Source: Hafnia psychrotolerans
Lineage (GTDB): Bacteria; Pseudomonadota; Gammaproteobacteria; Enterobacterales; Enterobacteriaceae
DNA length: 64,000 nt
Reading direction: 5' to 3'
Assembly (NCBI RefSeq): GCF_014639435.1
Contig: NZ_BMFZ01000003.1
Coordinates: 450,119 to 514,118 of the forward strand
The translations under genes and the position numbers were made by a program. Positions within the stretch are counted from its first letter, which is position 1. Each line of letters begins with the position of its first letter. Positions 36,381 to 44,992 of the stretch are shown here, one piece after another. The notes under the pieces were generated by a model that was not told the origin of the DNA, ran no database searches, and was given only the letters and a program-made list of their open reading frames with translations.

Positions 36381-36923
36381 CTATTTCTCCACTACTTTGG
36401 CACTTGTAAGCGCACCATAAGCCGCTTCACAGGTCAGCCCTCGGATCCTTGCCTGATCAGCAATTGCTGCCAGTTCTCCCGCTCGCTGGTCAGCGCGGCG
36501 GAACAGCTCGGCAAGCAGCTCGCTGCCGGTGGTGCCTGTCGTGCTTTCACTGGCAGTTGCGGCACGGTGGGCGCGTTCACTTGCTGCCAGTCTGGCGGCG
36601 AGTTTTGCGGCTTCGTCATGCAGCCCGTCAGAAACAGCGCGGGCATGATCAGCATCAGCAGCGGCCTGAGCAATCTGCCCCTCGGCCTTTTTCTCAATCG
36701 CATCTATTTCACCTTGTCGGCGCTGCTCTTCGGCTCTGGCTTCCGCCTGCCGCTTCGCCAGCGCGGTAGCATCATCGGCATCACGCTCTTGCCATTTCAG
36801 CGCCCACTCTAAATTCGCCTTACTGTATCCAGCGGTATAGCGCTGATGACTGAACCACCAGACAGCCAGAAAGCAAAACAGTACAATCAGCGCTGGTTTC
36901 CAGTAAGACAACAACCAGCTCAT
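36381..36923 (-). CDS. Rz-like inner-membrane spanin subunit
   Basis: This 180-aa protein has one N-terminal TM segment (about residues 10-27) and a long Ala/Glu/Arg periplasmic coiled coil, the architecture of an i-spanin. It lies next to the lysozyme gene and contains a nested Rz1 frame, which confirms the role: fusing inner and outer membranes in the last step of lysis. It corresponds to LysB of P2. Confidence 0.85.
   Translation of the reverse strand: MSWLLSYWKPALIVLFCFLAVWWFSHQRYTAGYSKANLEWALKWQERDADDATALAKRQAEARAEEQRRQGEIDAIEKKAEGQIAQAAADADHARAVSDGLHDEAAKLAARLAASERAHRAATASESTTGTTGSELLAELFRRADQRAGELAAIADQARIRGLTCEAAYGALTSAKVVEK
36434..36703 (-). CDS. Rz1-like outer-membrane spanin lipoprotein (nested)
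   Basis: An 89-aa frame lies wholly inside the Rz gene in another frame. It has a basic start, a hydrophobic core LLMLIMPALFLTGC with lipobox LTGC (Cys about residue 28), and a Pro-rich short mature part (APTVPQLPVKARQAPP). This is the classical embedded o-spanin design (LysC in P2). Confidence 0.85.
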   Translation of the reverse strand: MRLRKRPRGRLLRPLLMLIMPALFLTGCMTKPQNSPPDWQQVNAPTVPQLPVKARQAPPAASCLPSCSAALTSERENWQQLLIRQGSEG

Positions 36924-37360
36924 GACAGAAACAGCGACCGTTCAGCGGCACGACGTTTCACCAGGCCGTTGAGAACCTTGCCGCCTGCTTTGTTCCACTT
37001 CGGAAATTCATCGGCAGCACCCATATAATCACCGGCATTCAACTTTTTCAGCAACGTGGAGCCTTCCAACGACTTCAGGCCCAGGTTGTAGGCAAAATCA
37101 ACCAAGGCATCAAACTGGTTTTGATTAACGGTAACTTTAACCATCCCTGTGACGCCCTTTTCATACTGCACCACACCGCTGCGTAACAGACTGTCAGCGG
37201 CTTCATGGGTGATAGTCATCCCCTTGCCAATCGGCTTACCGTTAACGGGTTGCGTCCAGCCATAACCAATGGTCCAAACGCCCACCGAATCCTGATAGGC
37301 GGTAAGTTCGCAGCCCTCAAAACTTTTAAGCAGAGTCAGGCCGTTATTCCTCATTTCCAC
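36920..37360 (-). CDS. K: Endolysin gpK, GH24 lysozyme
   Basis: This 146-aa T4-type lysozyme has catalytic triad E-D-T in FEGCELTAYQDSVGVWTIGYG: Glu about 15, Asp about 24, Thr about 30. No signal sequence or SAR anchor is seen, so export depends on the holin. A GTG start at 37360 follows GGAGG and lies inside the holin gene (17-bp overlap). Confidence 0.93.
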   Translation of the reverse strand: MEMRNNGLTLLKSFEGCELTAYQDSVGVWTIGYGWTQPVNGKPIGKGMTITHEAADSLLRSGVVQYEKGVTGMVKVTVNQNQFDALVDFAYNLGLKSLEGSTLLKKLNAGDYMGAADEFPKWNKAGGKVLNGLVKRRAAERSLFLS

Positions 37361-37679
37361 TTTTCATCCCTCCAATACGGGCTTCAATAAAGCCGGTCAC
37401 TTTGTTACGCACCTTGTCAGCCCCCATAAAGCCGATTGACGCCCCAATAAAGGTAACGGCATTCGATGGCAAGCCCAGATACTCAAGCGATCCGGAAACC
37501 GTCAGCGTAACGATCCCGCAGACCAGGGAGCCGGTGGCGGTTTTCAGCAGTGATTGACCGTCATACAGACTCATAAGCGCCGATATACTTAGCGCTGCAC
37601 CTGCCGCGTAGAGCGTCGGCAGATAAGTAGCAATCCATTTCATTGTTTGTTCCAGCATCCCCGTAGGTATGTCGCTCAT
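37344..37679 (-). CDS. Phage holin
   Basis: This 111-aa protein has three hydrophobic segments (about 18-38, 47-66, 70-88) and a charged C-terminus, fitting a class I lambda/HP1-type holin. It is followed by lysozyme and the spanins, completing the lysis cassette. It takes the place of gene Y of P2. Confidence 0.85.
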   Translation of the reverse strand: MSDIPTGMLEQTMKWIATYLPTLYAAGAALSISALMSLYDGQSLLKTATGSLVCGIVTLTVSGSLEYLGLPSNAVTFIGASIGFMGADKVRNKVTGFIEARIGGMKSGNEE

Positions 37680-37688
37680 GGCAGCCTC

Positions 37689-37892
37689 TCAATCCCAAAG
37701 CTGCACGGTTTCCCGCTGGGTTGGCGGTGGTAATTCCGGGAGATACACGGATTGCCCGGCGCTCAGCAGGGGGCCGCTTTCACACAACCCCGGATTAGCC
37801 TCATGCACGGCTTCTGTCACTCCCGTCGTTCTGCCGTAATAACGCCAACAGAGTTCATCAACGGTGTCATCCTGCTGCGCCTGCACGTTCAT
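37689..37892 (-). CDS. X: Tail protein gpX
   Basis: This 67-aa P2 gpX homologue with a LysM-like fold has DTVDELCWRYYGRT, AANPGL-like EANPGLCESG and the ETVQLWD end. The ATG at 37892 overlaps the L stop (TAATG). It is a small tail/baseplate component. Confidence 0.93.
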   Translation of the reverse strand: MNVQAQQDDTVDELCWRYYGRTTGVTEAVHEANPGLCESGPLLSAGQSVYLPELPPPTQRETVQLWD

Positions 37893-38380
37893 TAGCACAG
37901 CTCCGCAAGGCCGCGATCTTCATTCTGAATATCGCGAACTGACCAGCGCACATCACGCCAGAGCGTATCTATCTGGGTGCTAAGCGCCTGCGCGTGGTCA
38001 TCGCCTTTACTGGTGGTATCAATATCGCGGTATCCCTCGATCAGCAGGGCTTTGGTCAGTGACCAGACGGCATTTTTATAGCGCCAAACCCTCACTGACT
38101 CGCCATTCACAGGATCGGCAGGAATTTCCGCCAGAGCCTGATAACCGGCATCGACCTGAACCTGATGCCACAAAAAAAGCTGATCGTTAACATGGGCCAC
38201 GGCCTCAATGGTGCGGGACATAAGCCTGTCGGTAGTAACCTGCCCGTCAAGCCGCATGGCCCGCCGCAGGTCTGCCAGCACAATCACCGGCCAGAATGGC
38301 AGGCTTTCAACTTTCGCGCCGCCATCGTCAGGCGCGGGATCTGATGGCGGTCTTACCGGTTCGGTGGCGACCAGGCTCAT
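37892..38380 (-). CDS. L: Head completion protein gpL
   Basis: This 162-aa P2 gpL homologue (169 aa in P2) has FWPVIVLADLRRAMRLDGQVT and WRDVRWSVRDIQNED. The start at 38380 follows GGAG and matches homology; a 17-codon upstream extension is not used. Confidence 0.93.
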   Translation of the reverse strand: MSLVATEPVRPPSDPAPDDGGAKVESLPFWPVIVLADLRRAMRLDGQVTTDRLMSRTIEAVAHVNDQLFLWHQVQVDAGYQALAEIPADPVNGESVRVWRYKNAVWSLTKALLIEGYRDIDTTSKGDDHAQALSTQIDTLWRDVRWSVRDIQNEDRGLAELC

Positions 38381-38479
38381 ACAGGCATCTCCAAAAGTCA
38401 GGCGGTGGACGGAATGACGTAGCGAAGGCAAAGCCCTACAACGTCACTCCATGCCGCCTGGTGCGCGGGGGCACGTTCG

Positions 38480-39325
38480 TTATGGCTTCGCGCGGTTACG
38501 CGTCGCCTTGTTCTTTACTGCCGGTTTTGCCGGGTTGTTCTTCGGGTTTTTTGCGGCTGCGGCGCGGAGGGTTTTCTCCGGCGTGGCTTTCACAGCCTCC
38601 GATACCACTTCCTGCGGGGCCGGTGGCATCTCGCCCTCACCTTCACCGTCGATGGCCGTGGTCAACTTTTTGATATTGCGATCCAGTAATTCGATATCAC
38701 GCGCCACGCCAATTTTTGCATTGAGCTTGATAGCCTCCTGCAAATGAGTGCGGGCGAGTTGCTGGGATTCCACACCCTGATCAATGCGCACGGTGTACCC
38801 CATGGCTTTAAACAGCTTTGCCCTGACCTGATCGGGCATATCTTCATGAGTAGTGATACCGTTCAGCGCGTTGAGGTTATCCATGCTCACCGTTGCCTTT
38901 GCCGGGTTCGCTTTGAAGGCGGCAAGGATGGGATCGCAAATCTCTTCAACCAGCACCGTGGCAGTGGTACGGCGGTACTGGTCTGGCATAGGGATTTTAT
39001 GGCGTAACACGTATTGGCCTAACCGCAGCGCCTGCGCGATATCACCGGCATCCGCTGCCCAGATCATGACGGTGGTGATCACTTCATCCGCCTGGCCTGT
39101 ATCTGCCTGTAACGTGCCATCAATCCACGGCTGGTAATCTGGCAGGCGTTCGCTTTTTAGCTTCGCTTTACCGGCATTTGACTGGATGCGGCTAAGGTCG
39201 GCTTTATCCATGCGCAGACGAAAAAGTACTTGCTCGTAAGCAGTCTTTTCGGCTGTTGACGGCCTGCCACTACTGCGACGCTCGGCCATCACCCGATCAA
39301 AGTGCTTTTGTGCTGGTGTTAACAT
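38480..39325 (-). CDS. M: Terminase endonuclease subunit gpM
   Basis: This 281-aa P2 gpM homologue begins MLTPAQKHFDRVMAER and carries IWAADAGDIAQALRLGQYVLRH. It is the terminase subunit that recognises and cuts cos. The Ala/Pro/Lys-rich C-terminal tail (about 235-281) is low-complexity. Confidence 0.94.
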   Translation of the reverse strand: MLTPAQKHFDRVMAERRSSGRPSTAEKTAYEQVLFRLRMDKADLSRIQSNAGKAKLKSERLPDYQPWIDGTLQADTGQADEVITTVMIWAADAGDIAQALRLGQYVLRHKIPMPDQYRRTTATVLVEEICDPILAAFKANPAKATVSMDNLNALNGITTHEDMPDQVRAKLFKAMGYTVRIDQGVESQQLARTHLQEAIKLNAKIGVARDIELLDRNIKKLTTAIDGEGEGEMPPAPQEVVSEAVKATPEKTLRAAAAKNPKNNPAKPAVKNKATRNRAKP

Positions 39326-39369
39326 TTATGCCCCCTGAACAGGCCAGCTAACTGCTGGCCTGCGGCGTC

Positions 39370-40416
39370 TTATGGTGCTGGTGCTGGCTCGGCGGCGGTG
39401 ATGCCCTCGATCAGACATCCGAAGCCGTAATCTTCAATGACATAAGCGTCATTAGAAGAGCTGTACGTTGAGACGCGGTTATATTCCGGCTCCTCAACGA
39501 TGCGGCGACGGTGCCCACCTTCCTGCCAGTAGATTGAGAGGTTTTCCCAGGAGGTAATAAACATGCTGCCGTCAGGGAAGAATGGCGCGATGAATGACGG
39601 CAGATTGCCGATCGTTTTACGCGATGCAATCAACTGCCCGGCCAATGCCTCAGAGTTTGGGTTATTGGTGCTTACGGCGTTGATGATCGGGAAAGAGCGG
39701 CTTACCGTCAGATTACGCCCGGTGATCACCACCAAATCCGGTGAATCTTTGTACCACTCATCCATGAGTGAACTGACTGCATCAAACACAATGGAGTCGT
39801 AGTTGCCGTAATCACCCTTCGCAATCACCTGGTTGGTATCGTCGCGGCTGGTCACGGTGATATTTTTCATGACGCGCTGAGCAGCATTAGCCCGGTACTG
39901 TTGGAGCCAGCCGGTACCGCAATCCTGCAATAACGGGTTAGCGGCACGGTCTGATTTCTCCGCGTAACTGGTACCGTTGAAACCGATCATGATGCGATCA
40001 AGTGCAATACGTTTGATGATCTGATTACTCAGGCGCTGCTGAAAGTCTTGGAACTTCGCCCAGGCATCAAGCTGCGTATAAGGCGTGAAGGTGTCGGCGT
40101 TCACCTTATTACAGGTGTATTTATTCGAATCAAGCGCCGCCAAATTAGTCGGCTGACGGCGATCGGTAGTCGAATTGTTGGTACTGGAAACCGGGCCGCT
40201 GACGCCCAAACCAATTTTTTCGCCCGACTGGTCGTTAACGCCATAAATATTGATTAACTTGAGCATCTCAGAAGACTGTTGGATTTTGTCTTCTAGCGTC
40301 TGCTCAACGCTCGGATCAATGCTGTACGCTTTAGTAATGTGGGAAGCGCTGATATGGTTGAGTTCAGCCTGTCGCTGAATGTACTTATCAAACAAATCAC
40401 GGGTTGTATTACGCAT
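39370..40416 (-). CDS. N: Major capsid protein gpN
   Basis: This 348-aa P2 capsid precursor (357 aa in P2) has FDKYIQRQAELN at the start, NQIIKRIALDRIMIGFNGTSYA in the middle and FPDGSMFITSWENLSIYWQ near the end. In P2 the N-terminus is trimmed by gpO. The ATG at 40416 follows AAAGGAAAA. Confidence 0.95.
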   Translation of the reverse strand: MRNTTRDLFDKYIQRQAELNHISASHITKAYSIDPSVEQTLEDKIQQSSEMLKLINIYGVNDQSGEKIGLGVSGPVSSTNNSTTDRRQPTNLAALDSNKYTCNKVNADTFTPYTQLDAWAKFQDFQQRLSNQIIKRIALDRIMIGFNGTSYAEKSDRAANPLLQDCGTGWLQQYRANAAQRVMKNITVTSRDDTNQVIAKGDYGNYDSIVFDAVSSLMDEWYKDSPDLVVITGRNLTVSRSFPIINAVSTNNPNSEALAGQLIASRKTIGNLPSFIAPFFPDGSMFITSWENLSIYWQEGGHRRRIVEEPEYNRVSTYSSSNDAYVIEDYGFGCLIEGITAAEPAPAP

Positions 40417-40454
40417 TTTATTTTCCTTTACTGAACCTGACGCACTGAGCTTTA

Positions 40455-41294
40455 TCAGCAATCAGCCAGATGTTGAGTTGATTGACCATCGCCACCAGTG
40501 GCAGGCGGGCGCTGGTTGTATTGCTCTGCGTCCTGGCCTTTCAGTTTTTCTTCCAGCGCTTTGAAATCATTACGCAGGCTTTGCAGCTCGGTGGCGTCAG
40601 CTTTAGCTTTTACCGCCGTTGAAAGCTGTGTTGTGCTGTCCAGCAGCTTGCCCTGACTTTCAGCAATCGCCTCGATAGCTTCACGGTTTTCACCGTTCTG
40701 CTGGCTGAATTGTTGCTGCGTGCCGCCCAGCAGTGACTTAATGCGGGCAAAGAAGTTTTTGCCCTCATCCTGCGGGGGCTGTTCGTCTTCAAACTCCATC
40801 GTGGATTCAACGGACGCAGTGAAGAAACAGGCAGGATCATGCTTGCGGGATGACAGCGGATTAACGGGATTGTTAGCACAGAACTGCATCATTTCGGTGC
40901 CCAAACTGGCAGGGCTATCGGTGCAGGCCAGTCCCATCAAATAGGCTTCTCCGGTATCGGCAAAAGACGGATGCACCTCTATGCTGTGATAAATTTTCTG
41001 GCGGTTCTTTTTCATCGCAACCAGATCATCAGTGGCATCAACCTGCACATATAAGCCCATTTTTCCCTTTAGCGGCTCTTCGGTGATCTCTTCCGCCTTA
41101 ACGGAAATAACATCGCCATACGCGCGAAAATCGCTATTTGGTGAGTAGCCCCGCAGGTGTTCAAGATTGACGCGGGCACCGTATACGGTGGGGTTAAAAC
41201 GTTGTGCCATCTGCACAATATGCTGACGCTCGAGCGTCCGGCCATCGCAGGTGGCACCCTCGACAGCAACACGAAATGGTCTTGACTTTGGCAT
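40455..41294 (-). CDS. O: Capsid scaffolding protease gpO
   Basis: This 279-aa protein combines an N-terminal serine protease (catalytic triad about Asp17, His46, Ser104 in NLEHLRGYSP and YHSIEVHP) with a C-terminal scaffolding coiled coil (about 185-260). P2 O uses D19/H48/S107, so the match is close. It directs gpN assembly and is self-cleaved. Confidence 0.94.
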   Translation of the reverse strand: MPKSRPFRVAVEGATCDGRTLERQHIVQMAQRFNPTVYGARVNLEHLRGYSPNSDFRAYGDVISVKAEEITEEPLKGKMGLYVQVDATDDLVAMKKNRQKIYHSIEVHPSFADTGEAYLMGLACTDSPASLGTEMMQFCANNPVNPLSSRKHDPACFFTASVESTMEFEDEQPPQDEGKNFFARIKSLLGGTQQQFSQQNGENREAIEAIAESQGKLLDSTTQLSTAVKAKADATELQSLRNDFKALEEKLKGQDAEQYNQRPPATGGDGQSTQHLADC

Positions 41295-41375
41295 GTCGAA
41301 ATCCCGAATGAGTGAATGATATTAACCAGTGCCCCTATCATTCCCGTCACGGCCGAAAGGCGCAAAGCGTTGCCG

Positions 41376-41395
41376 TTGTTGCCGCCATCCGACAA
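41376..41395. promoter_or_regulatory. Ogr-type late activator site between O and P
   Basis: TTGT-N12-ACAA, lying 82 bp from the O start and 46 bp from the P start in the divergent gap. It is the third such dyad in the prophage. P2 has divergent late promoters at exactly this place. Confidence 0.78.
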
Positions 41396-41440
41396 TGACA
41401 ACCCAGAGCGACGCGCGCGCGGGCGCGGTACTCTGCGACG

Positions 41441-43156
41441 ATGAAACAGACTTCCCCCGATGAACCACGGATTGCCGCTAAGGTCATGTACTGGCAGGCA
41501 TACAGCATCACGCAGATCGCAAAATCGATCGGCGTGAGTTCCAACACGCTGTATTCATGGCGTCGCCGCGATAAGTGGGACGAGTCCACGGCACTGGAGC
41601 GCGTACAAGACCGGATGCAGGTGCGGCTATTACGCCTGACAGAAAAGCCAGACCTGACCCCGCACGACTTCAAAACCATCGATCTGTTGACCCGCCAACT
41701 GGTGCGGATGGAACGCGAAGAGCACCGCAGCGAAGAGAAAGGGCGCGAGAAGAAACAGAAAAATCATTTTGCGGAGGAGCAGATCGGGCAGCTTCGCGCT
41801 CTGGTACTGGATTCGCTCTACGAGCATCAAAAACGCTGGTACAAACAGCGCGAGCGTCGCAACCGCTTTATCCTCAAATCTCGCCAGATTGGTGCCACAT
41901 GGTACTTTGCCCGCGAGGCGCTGCTAAGGGCGCTGGAAACCGGCAACAACCAGATATTTTTATCAGCCAGCCGCGCCCAGGCATTCCAGTTCAAAAAGTT
42001 CATCCAGTTACTGGCGGCACAGGTTGGGGTTGAGCTAAAAGGCGGCGACGCCATCACCCTGAGCAACGGCGCAACGTTCTATTTTCTCGGTACATCTGCG
42101 GCAACAGCGCAGAGCTATACCGGCGATCTGTATCTTGATGAAGCATTCTGGATCGGCAACTTCCTCAACCTGCGCAAAGTCGCGGCAGGCATGGCAACCC
42201 ACGAAGGACTGCGCAGAACTTATTTTTCCACGCCATCCAGTGAAGAACACGAAGCCTATCAGTTCTGGACAGGCGATCTGTTCAATAAGACAAGACCCAG
42301 AGCTGAGCGGGTAGAAATAGACATCAGCCACAAGGTGCTGAAAAACGGCAGGCTGGGCGGTGATGGGATCTGGCGGCAGATTGTCACCATTGAGGACGCC
42401 GTAAAATCCGGTTTCAACCTGGTGAAAATCGAAACTATCAAGGCAGAAAACTCCCCTGAGGATTACGACAATCTTTACCGCTGCCGTTTCGTTACTGTCG
42501 GTGAGCGCGCCTTTAACTACAACGCCATGATCGGCTGCTGCGTTGATGGCTTTAATGATGACGTCTGGCCCGACTGGAAACCCTTTGAAGCCAAACCCAT
42601 AGGCGATCGAGGCGTCTGGATTGGTTGCGATCCCAACGGTAGCAGTGGTAACGGTGACTCAGCCGGACTGAGTGTGTTAGTTCCGCCAGCCGTTCCGGGC
42701 GCAAAATTTCGCGTAATTGAACGCATTCAGCTTCGCGGAATGGAATTTGAAGAACAAGCAAAAGTCATTAAAGAGCTGACTGAGCGCTACAACGTTCAAC
42801 ACATTGCGATAGATGGCACCGGCATTGGTGATGCTGTCTGGCAACTGGTGGTGAAGTTCTTCCCTCTGGCCGTTAAATACCAGTTTTCGGCACCCCTTAA
42901 ACGCGCCATGGTCATGAAAGCGTTAATGCTTATTCGTGCTGGCCGCCTTGAAATTGACGCGGGAATGTTAGATCTCGTCCAGTCGTTTATGACCGTGCGT
43001 AAAGTGCAGAAAGGCGGCGTAATGACCTATATATCCGACAGAAAACGCGGCAGCAATCATGGAGATCTCGCCTGGGCAACAATGATGGGGTTGTATAACG
43101 AGCCGATCGGCAGCGAAAGCGGCGGCGAAAATGACAGTTTTGTAGAGGAGTTTTAA
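41441..43156 (+). CDS. P: Terminase large subunit gpP
   Basis: This 571-aa packaging ATPase of the P2 type has an N-terminal HTH (SITQIAKSIGVSSNTLYSWRRR), the Walker-A-like LKSRQIGATWYFAR and, later, DGTGIGDAVW and an RNase H-type nuclease region (WIGCDPNGS). It powers DNA translocation through portal Q. It diverges from O. Confidence 0.95.
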   Translation: MKQTSPDEPRIAAKVMYWQAYSITQIAKSIGVSSNTLYSWRRRDKWDESTALERVQDRMQVRLLRLTEKPDLTPHDFKTIDLLTRQLVRMEREEHRSEEKGREKKQKNHFAEEQIGQLRALVLDSLYEHQKRWYKQRERRNRFILKSRQIGATWYFAREALLRALETGNNQIFLSASRAQAFQFKKFIQLLAAQVGVELKGGDAITLSNGATFYFLGTSAATAQSYTGDLYLDEAFWIGNFLNLRKVAAGMATHEGLRRTYFSTPSSEEHEAYQFWTGDLFNKTRPRAERVEIDISHKVLKNGRLGGDGIWRQIVTIEDAVKSGFNLVKIETIKAENSPEDYDNLYRCRFVTVGERAFNYNAMIGCCVDGFNDDVWPDWKPFEAKPIGDRGVWIGCDPNGSSGNGDSAGLSVLVPPAVPGAKFRVIERIQLRGMEFEEQAKVIKELTERYNVQHIAIDGTGIGDAVWQLVVKFFPLAVKYQFSAPLKRAMVMKALMLIRAGRLEIDAGMLDLVQSFMTVRKVQKGGVMTYISDRKRGSNHGDLAWATMMGLYNEPIGSESGGENDSFVEEF

Positions 43157-43158
43157 AC

Positions 43159-44211
43159 GTGAGCCGCAAAAAGCAACAATACCAGGCAAGAGAACAGCAG
43201 CAGCCTGCTGCCGTAGAAACCAGCGCTGTTGAATCTTTCAGCTTTGGCGACCCAATAGCCGTTACCGATCGCAACATGTTTATGGACCTCATGGAGTGCG
43301 CAGATAACGGGGTGTGGTTTGAGCCGCCAATCAGCCCCTACGGTGTGGCAAAAATGTTTGACTCAACGGCCTACCACCAGTCACCGCTGATATTTAAACG
43401 CAACGTGATCGCGTCCTGTTATATCCCTCACCCGCTGCTGAGCAGGCAAGAGATGAGCGCGTGGGTGCTGGATTACCTGGTGTTTGGTAACAACTACATG
43501 GAGGTGCGCCGTAACATGCTGGGCGAACCAATTGCCCTGAAACATGCGCAAGCCAAATACACCCGACGCGGCAGCGATTTGAGGAAGGATCAATACTGGT
43601 TTATCACCCGACGCGATGCAGATCACCCCTTCAAGCCTGGCAGTATTTGCCAGATAAAAAACCCCAGTATTCACCAGGAGATCTACGGTGCGCCGGAGTA
43701 TATGGCCTCGCTCCAAAGTGCCATGCTCAACAATGAAGCCACCATATTCCGCCGTAACTACTACATCAACGGCAGTCATGCCGGGGTTATCGTTTACCTG
43801 ACCGACCCGATCGCCAATAACAAAGACGTTGAGAGCCTAAAGAAATCATTGAAGGACGCGCGCGGCGGGGGCGCATTCAAAAACCTGTTTGTTTACGCAG
43901 CGGGCGGGAAGAAAGACGGCTTGCAAATTATGCCATTCAGCCAGATAGCTGCCAAAGATGAGTTTACCGGTATCAAAGATGCAACGCGGGATGACATGCT
44001 TGCCGCCCATCGCGTTCCGCCTCAGCTCATGGGCGTGATGCCAGGCAACGCCGGGGGCTTCGGTGACGTAGAGAAAGCTGCCCGCGTGTTCTCCATCAAT
44101 GAGCTGACGCCGATACAGGAAAGTTTGAAAGAGCTGAATGACTGGCTGGGGATTGAGGTTATCCGGTTCAACCCTTACGCACTCGCAACACCGGCCACGC
44201 CAGCCGCCTAA
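43159..44211 (+). CDS. Q: Portal protein gpQ
   Basis: This 350-aa P2 portal protein (344 aa in P2) has WFEPPISPYGVAKMF, SALQ-like ASLQSAMLNNEATIFRRNYY and RVPPQLMGVMPGNAGGFGD. It forms the dodecameric DNA gate at the head vertex. It starts 2 bp after P. Confidence 0.96.
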   Translation: MSRKKQQYQAREQQQPAAVETSAVESFSFGDPIAVTDRNMFMDLMECADNGVWFEPPISPYGVAKMFDSTAYHQSPLIFKRNVIASCYIPHPLLSRQEMSAWVLDYLVFGNNYMEVRRNMLGEPIALKHAQAKYTRRGSDLRKDQYWFITRRDADHPFKPGSICQIKNPSIHQEIYGAPEYMASLQSAMLNNEATIFRRNYYINGSHAGVIVYLTDPIANNKDVESLKKSLKDARGGGAFKNLFVYAAGGKKDGLQIMPFSQIAAKDEFTGIKDATRDDMLAAHRVPPQLMGVMPGNAGGFGDVEKAARVFSINELTPIQESLKELNDWLGIEVIRFNPYALATPATPAA

Positions 44212-44282
44212 CCATTCAAAAATATTGATGCTTCGCCCTCTCGCAGGATGATCGCAACCCCACCAAAACCCAAACGTCATAT

Positions 44283-44320
44283 AAGCCCCTCAGCGCCACG
44301 CTGACAGGGGCTTTCGTTTT
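44283..44320 (+). terminator. Terminator of the P-Q operon
   Basis: AAGCCCCT/AGGGGCTT stem with a 15-base loop followed by TCGTTTT, 71 bp after the Q stop. Confidence 0.88.
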
Positions 44321-44422
44321 GCACCCTCTCGCACTACCGCAGCACGACCACATCAAAACAGAGCCGCACAGCCGCGAAAAAGGGCATATACAAAGGCACC
44401 ATCCCTACCCCCTCAGCGCGCG

Positions 44423-44441
44423 ATGGTTCCCCCGCCTCGCC
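44423..44441. other. cos site (P2-like cohesive end)
   Basis: The 19-mer matches the reverse complement of the P2 cohesive end at 16 of 19 positions (as I remember the P2 sequence), including the unbroken CCCCGCCTCGCC. It lies downstream of Q, where P2 cos lies. Confidence 0.8.
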
Positions 44442-44531
44442 CGCACACAGATCCCCCGTCTTTTTGTGCAATCTTGCAGATCACGGCAGGCCGCGCCGCG
44501 TCTGGGCTTGGCTGGTAAAAGTACCATCAAA

Positions 44532-44561
44532 AAAATTGTGCATTTAAATGCAAAATTGTGC
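44532..44561. repeat. Direct repeat plus 14-bp palindrome near cos
   Basis: AAAATTGTGC occurs at 44532 and 44552, 20 bp apart (two helix turns). The perfect palindrome TGCATTTAAATGCA (44539-44552) lies between. Protein binding is suggested. Confidence 0.75.
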
Positions 44562-44582
44562 GGTGATTTTTGAATGGAGAGA

Positions 44583-44607
44583 AGCCACCAACATCGGCGG
44601 CTTTTTC
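44583..44607 (+). terminator. Small hairpin with T-run
   Basis: AAGCCACC/GGCGGCTT stem (one mismatch) with TTTTT, facing plus-strand transcripts coming from cos toward doc. Confidence 0.5.
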
Positions 44608-44608
44608 G

Positions 44609-44992
44609 TTAGCGGGAAGCATTGGAAAGTTGGCGAAGAACAGCAGAAATCTCTACGGTACTGATGGCACCAGTGGCAGCGGAAACCGTTAATTCTTCCA
44701 GTTCGTTACCTTCATCACGGATCTGAATACCGTTGCGGTTTAAAAACGCCATCGCCACAAAAAAGGCTGTTCGTTTATTCCCATCATTGAAGATATGGCC
44801 GCGAGCTATGGCGATAAGGTACATCGCCGCAAGCTCGTGAACATCCTCAACACCTTCATAGTAAAGCTGGTTCTGTACGCGATAGATAATGGCCTCAGCC
44901 CGACCTGGCTCCGGCATTCCTGGAACCCCTGGCAGAACTGCGAGCAAGCGATCGTGAAATGCTACCACCTCCTGAGCGCTGATCCATTTCAT
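44609..44992 (-). CDS. doc: Doc-type toxin (Fic fold)
   Basis: This 127-aa Fic/Doc family protein carries the active-site motif HIFNDGNKRTAF at about residues 66-77, with the full H-x-F-x-D/N-G-N-K-R set. Doc phosphorylates elongation factor Tu and stops translation unless held by Phd. It overlaps the antitoxin gene by 4 bp. In P2 the place between A and cos carries the accessory genes old and tin, so this is the expected cargo site. Confidence 0.92.
   Translation of the reverse strand: MKWISAQEVVAFHDRLLAVLPGVPGMPEPGRAEAIIYRVQNQLYYEGVEDVHELAAMYLIAIARGHIFNDGNKRTAFFVAMAFLNRNGIQIRDEGNELEELTVSAATGAISTVEISAVLRQLSNASR

Larger units (their letters stand above)
44212..44608. other. Non-coding cos region
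   Basis: These 397 bp after Q hold the P-Q terminator, the cos-like sequence, a direct-repeat/palindrome cluster at 44532-44561 and a small hairpin at 44583-44607. No gene is supported. Confidence 0.7.
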
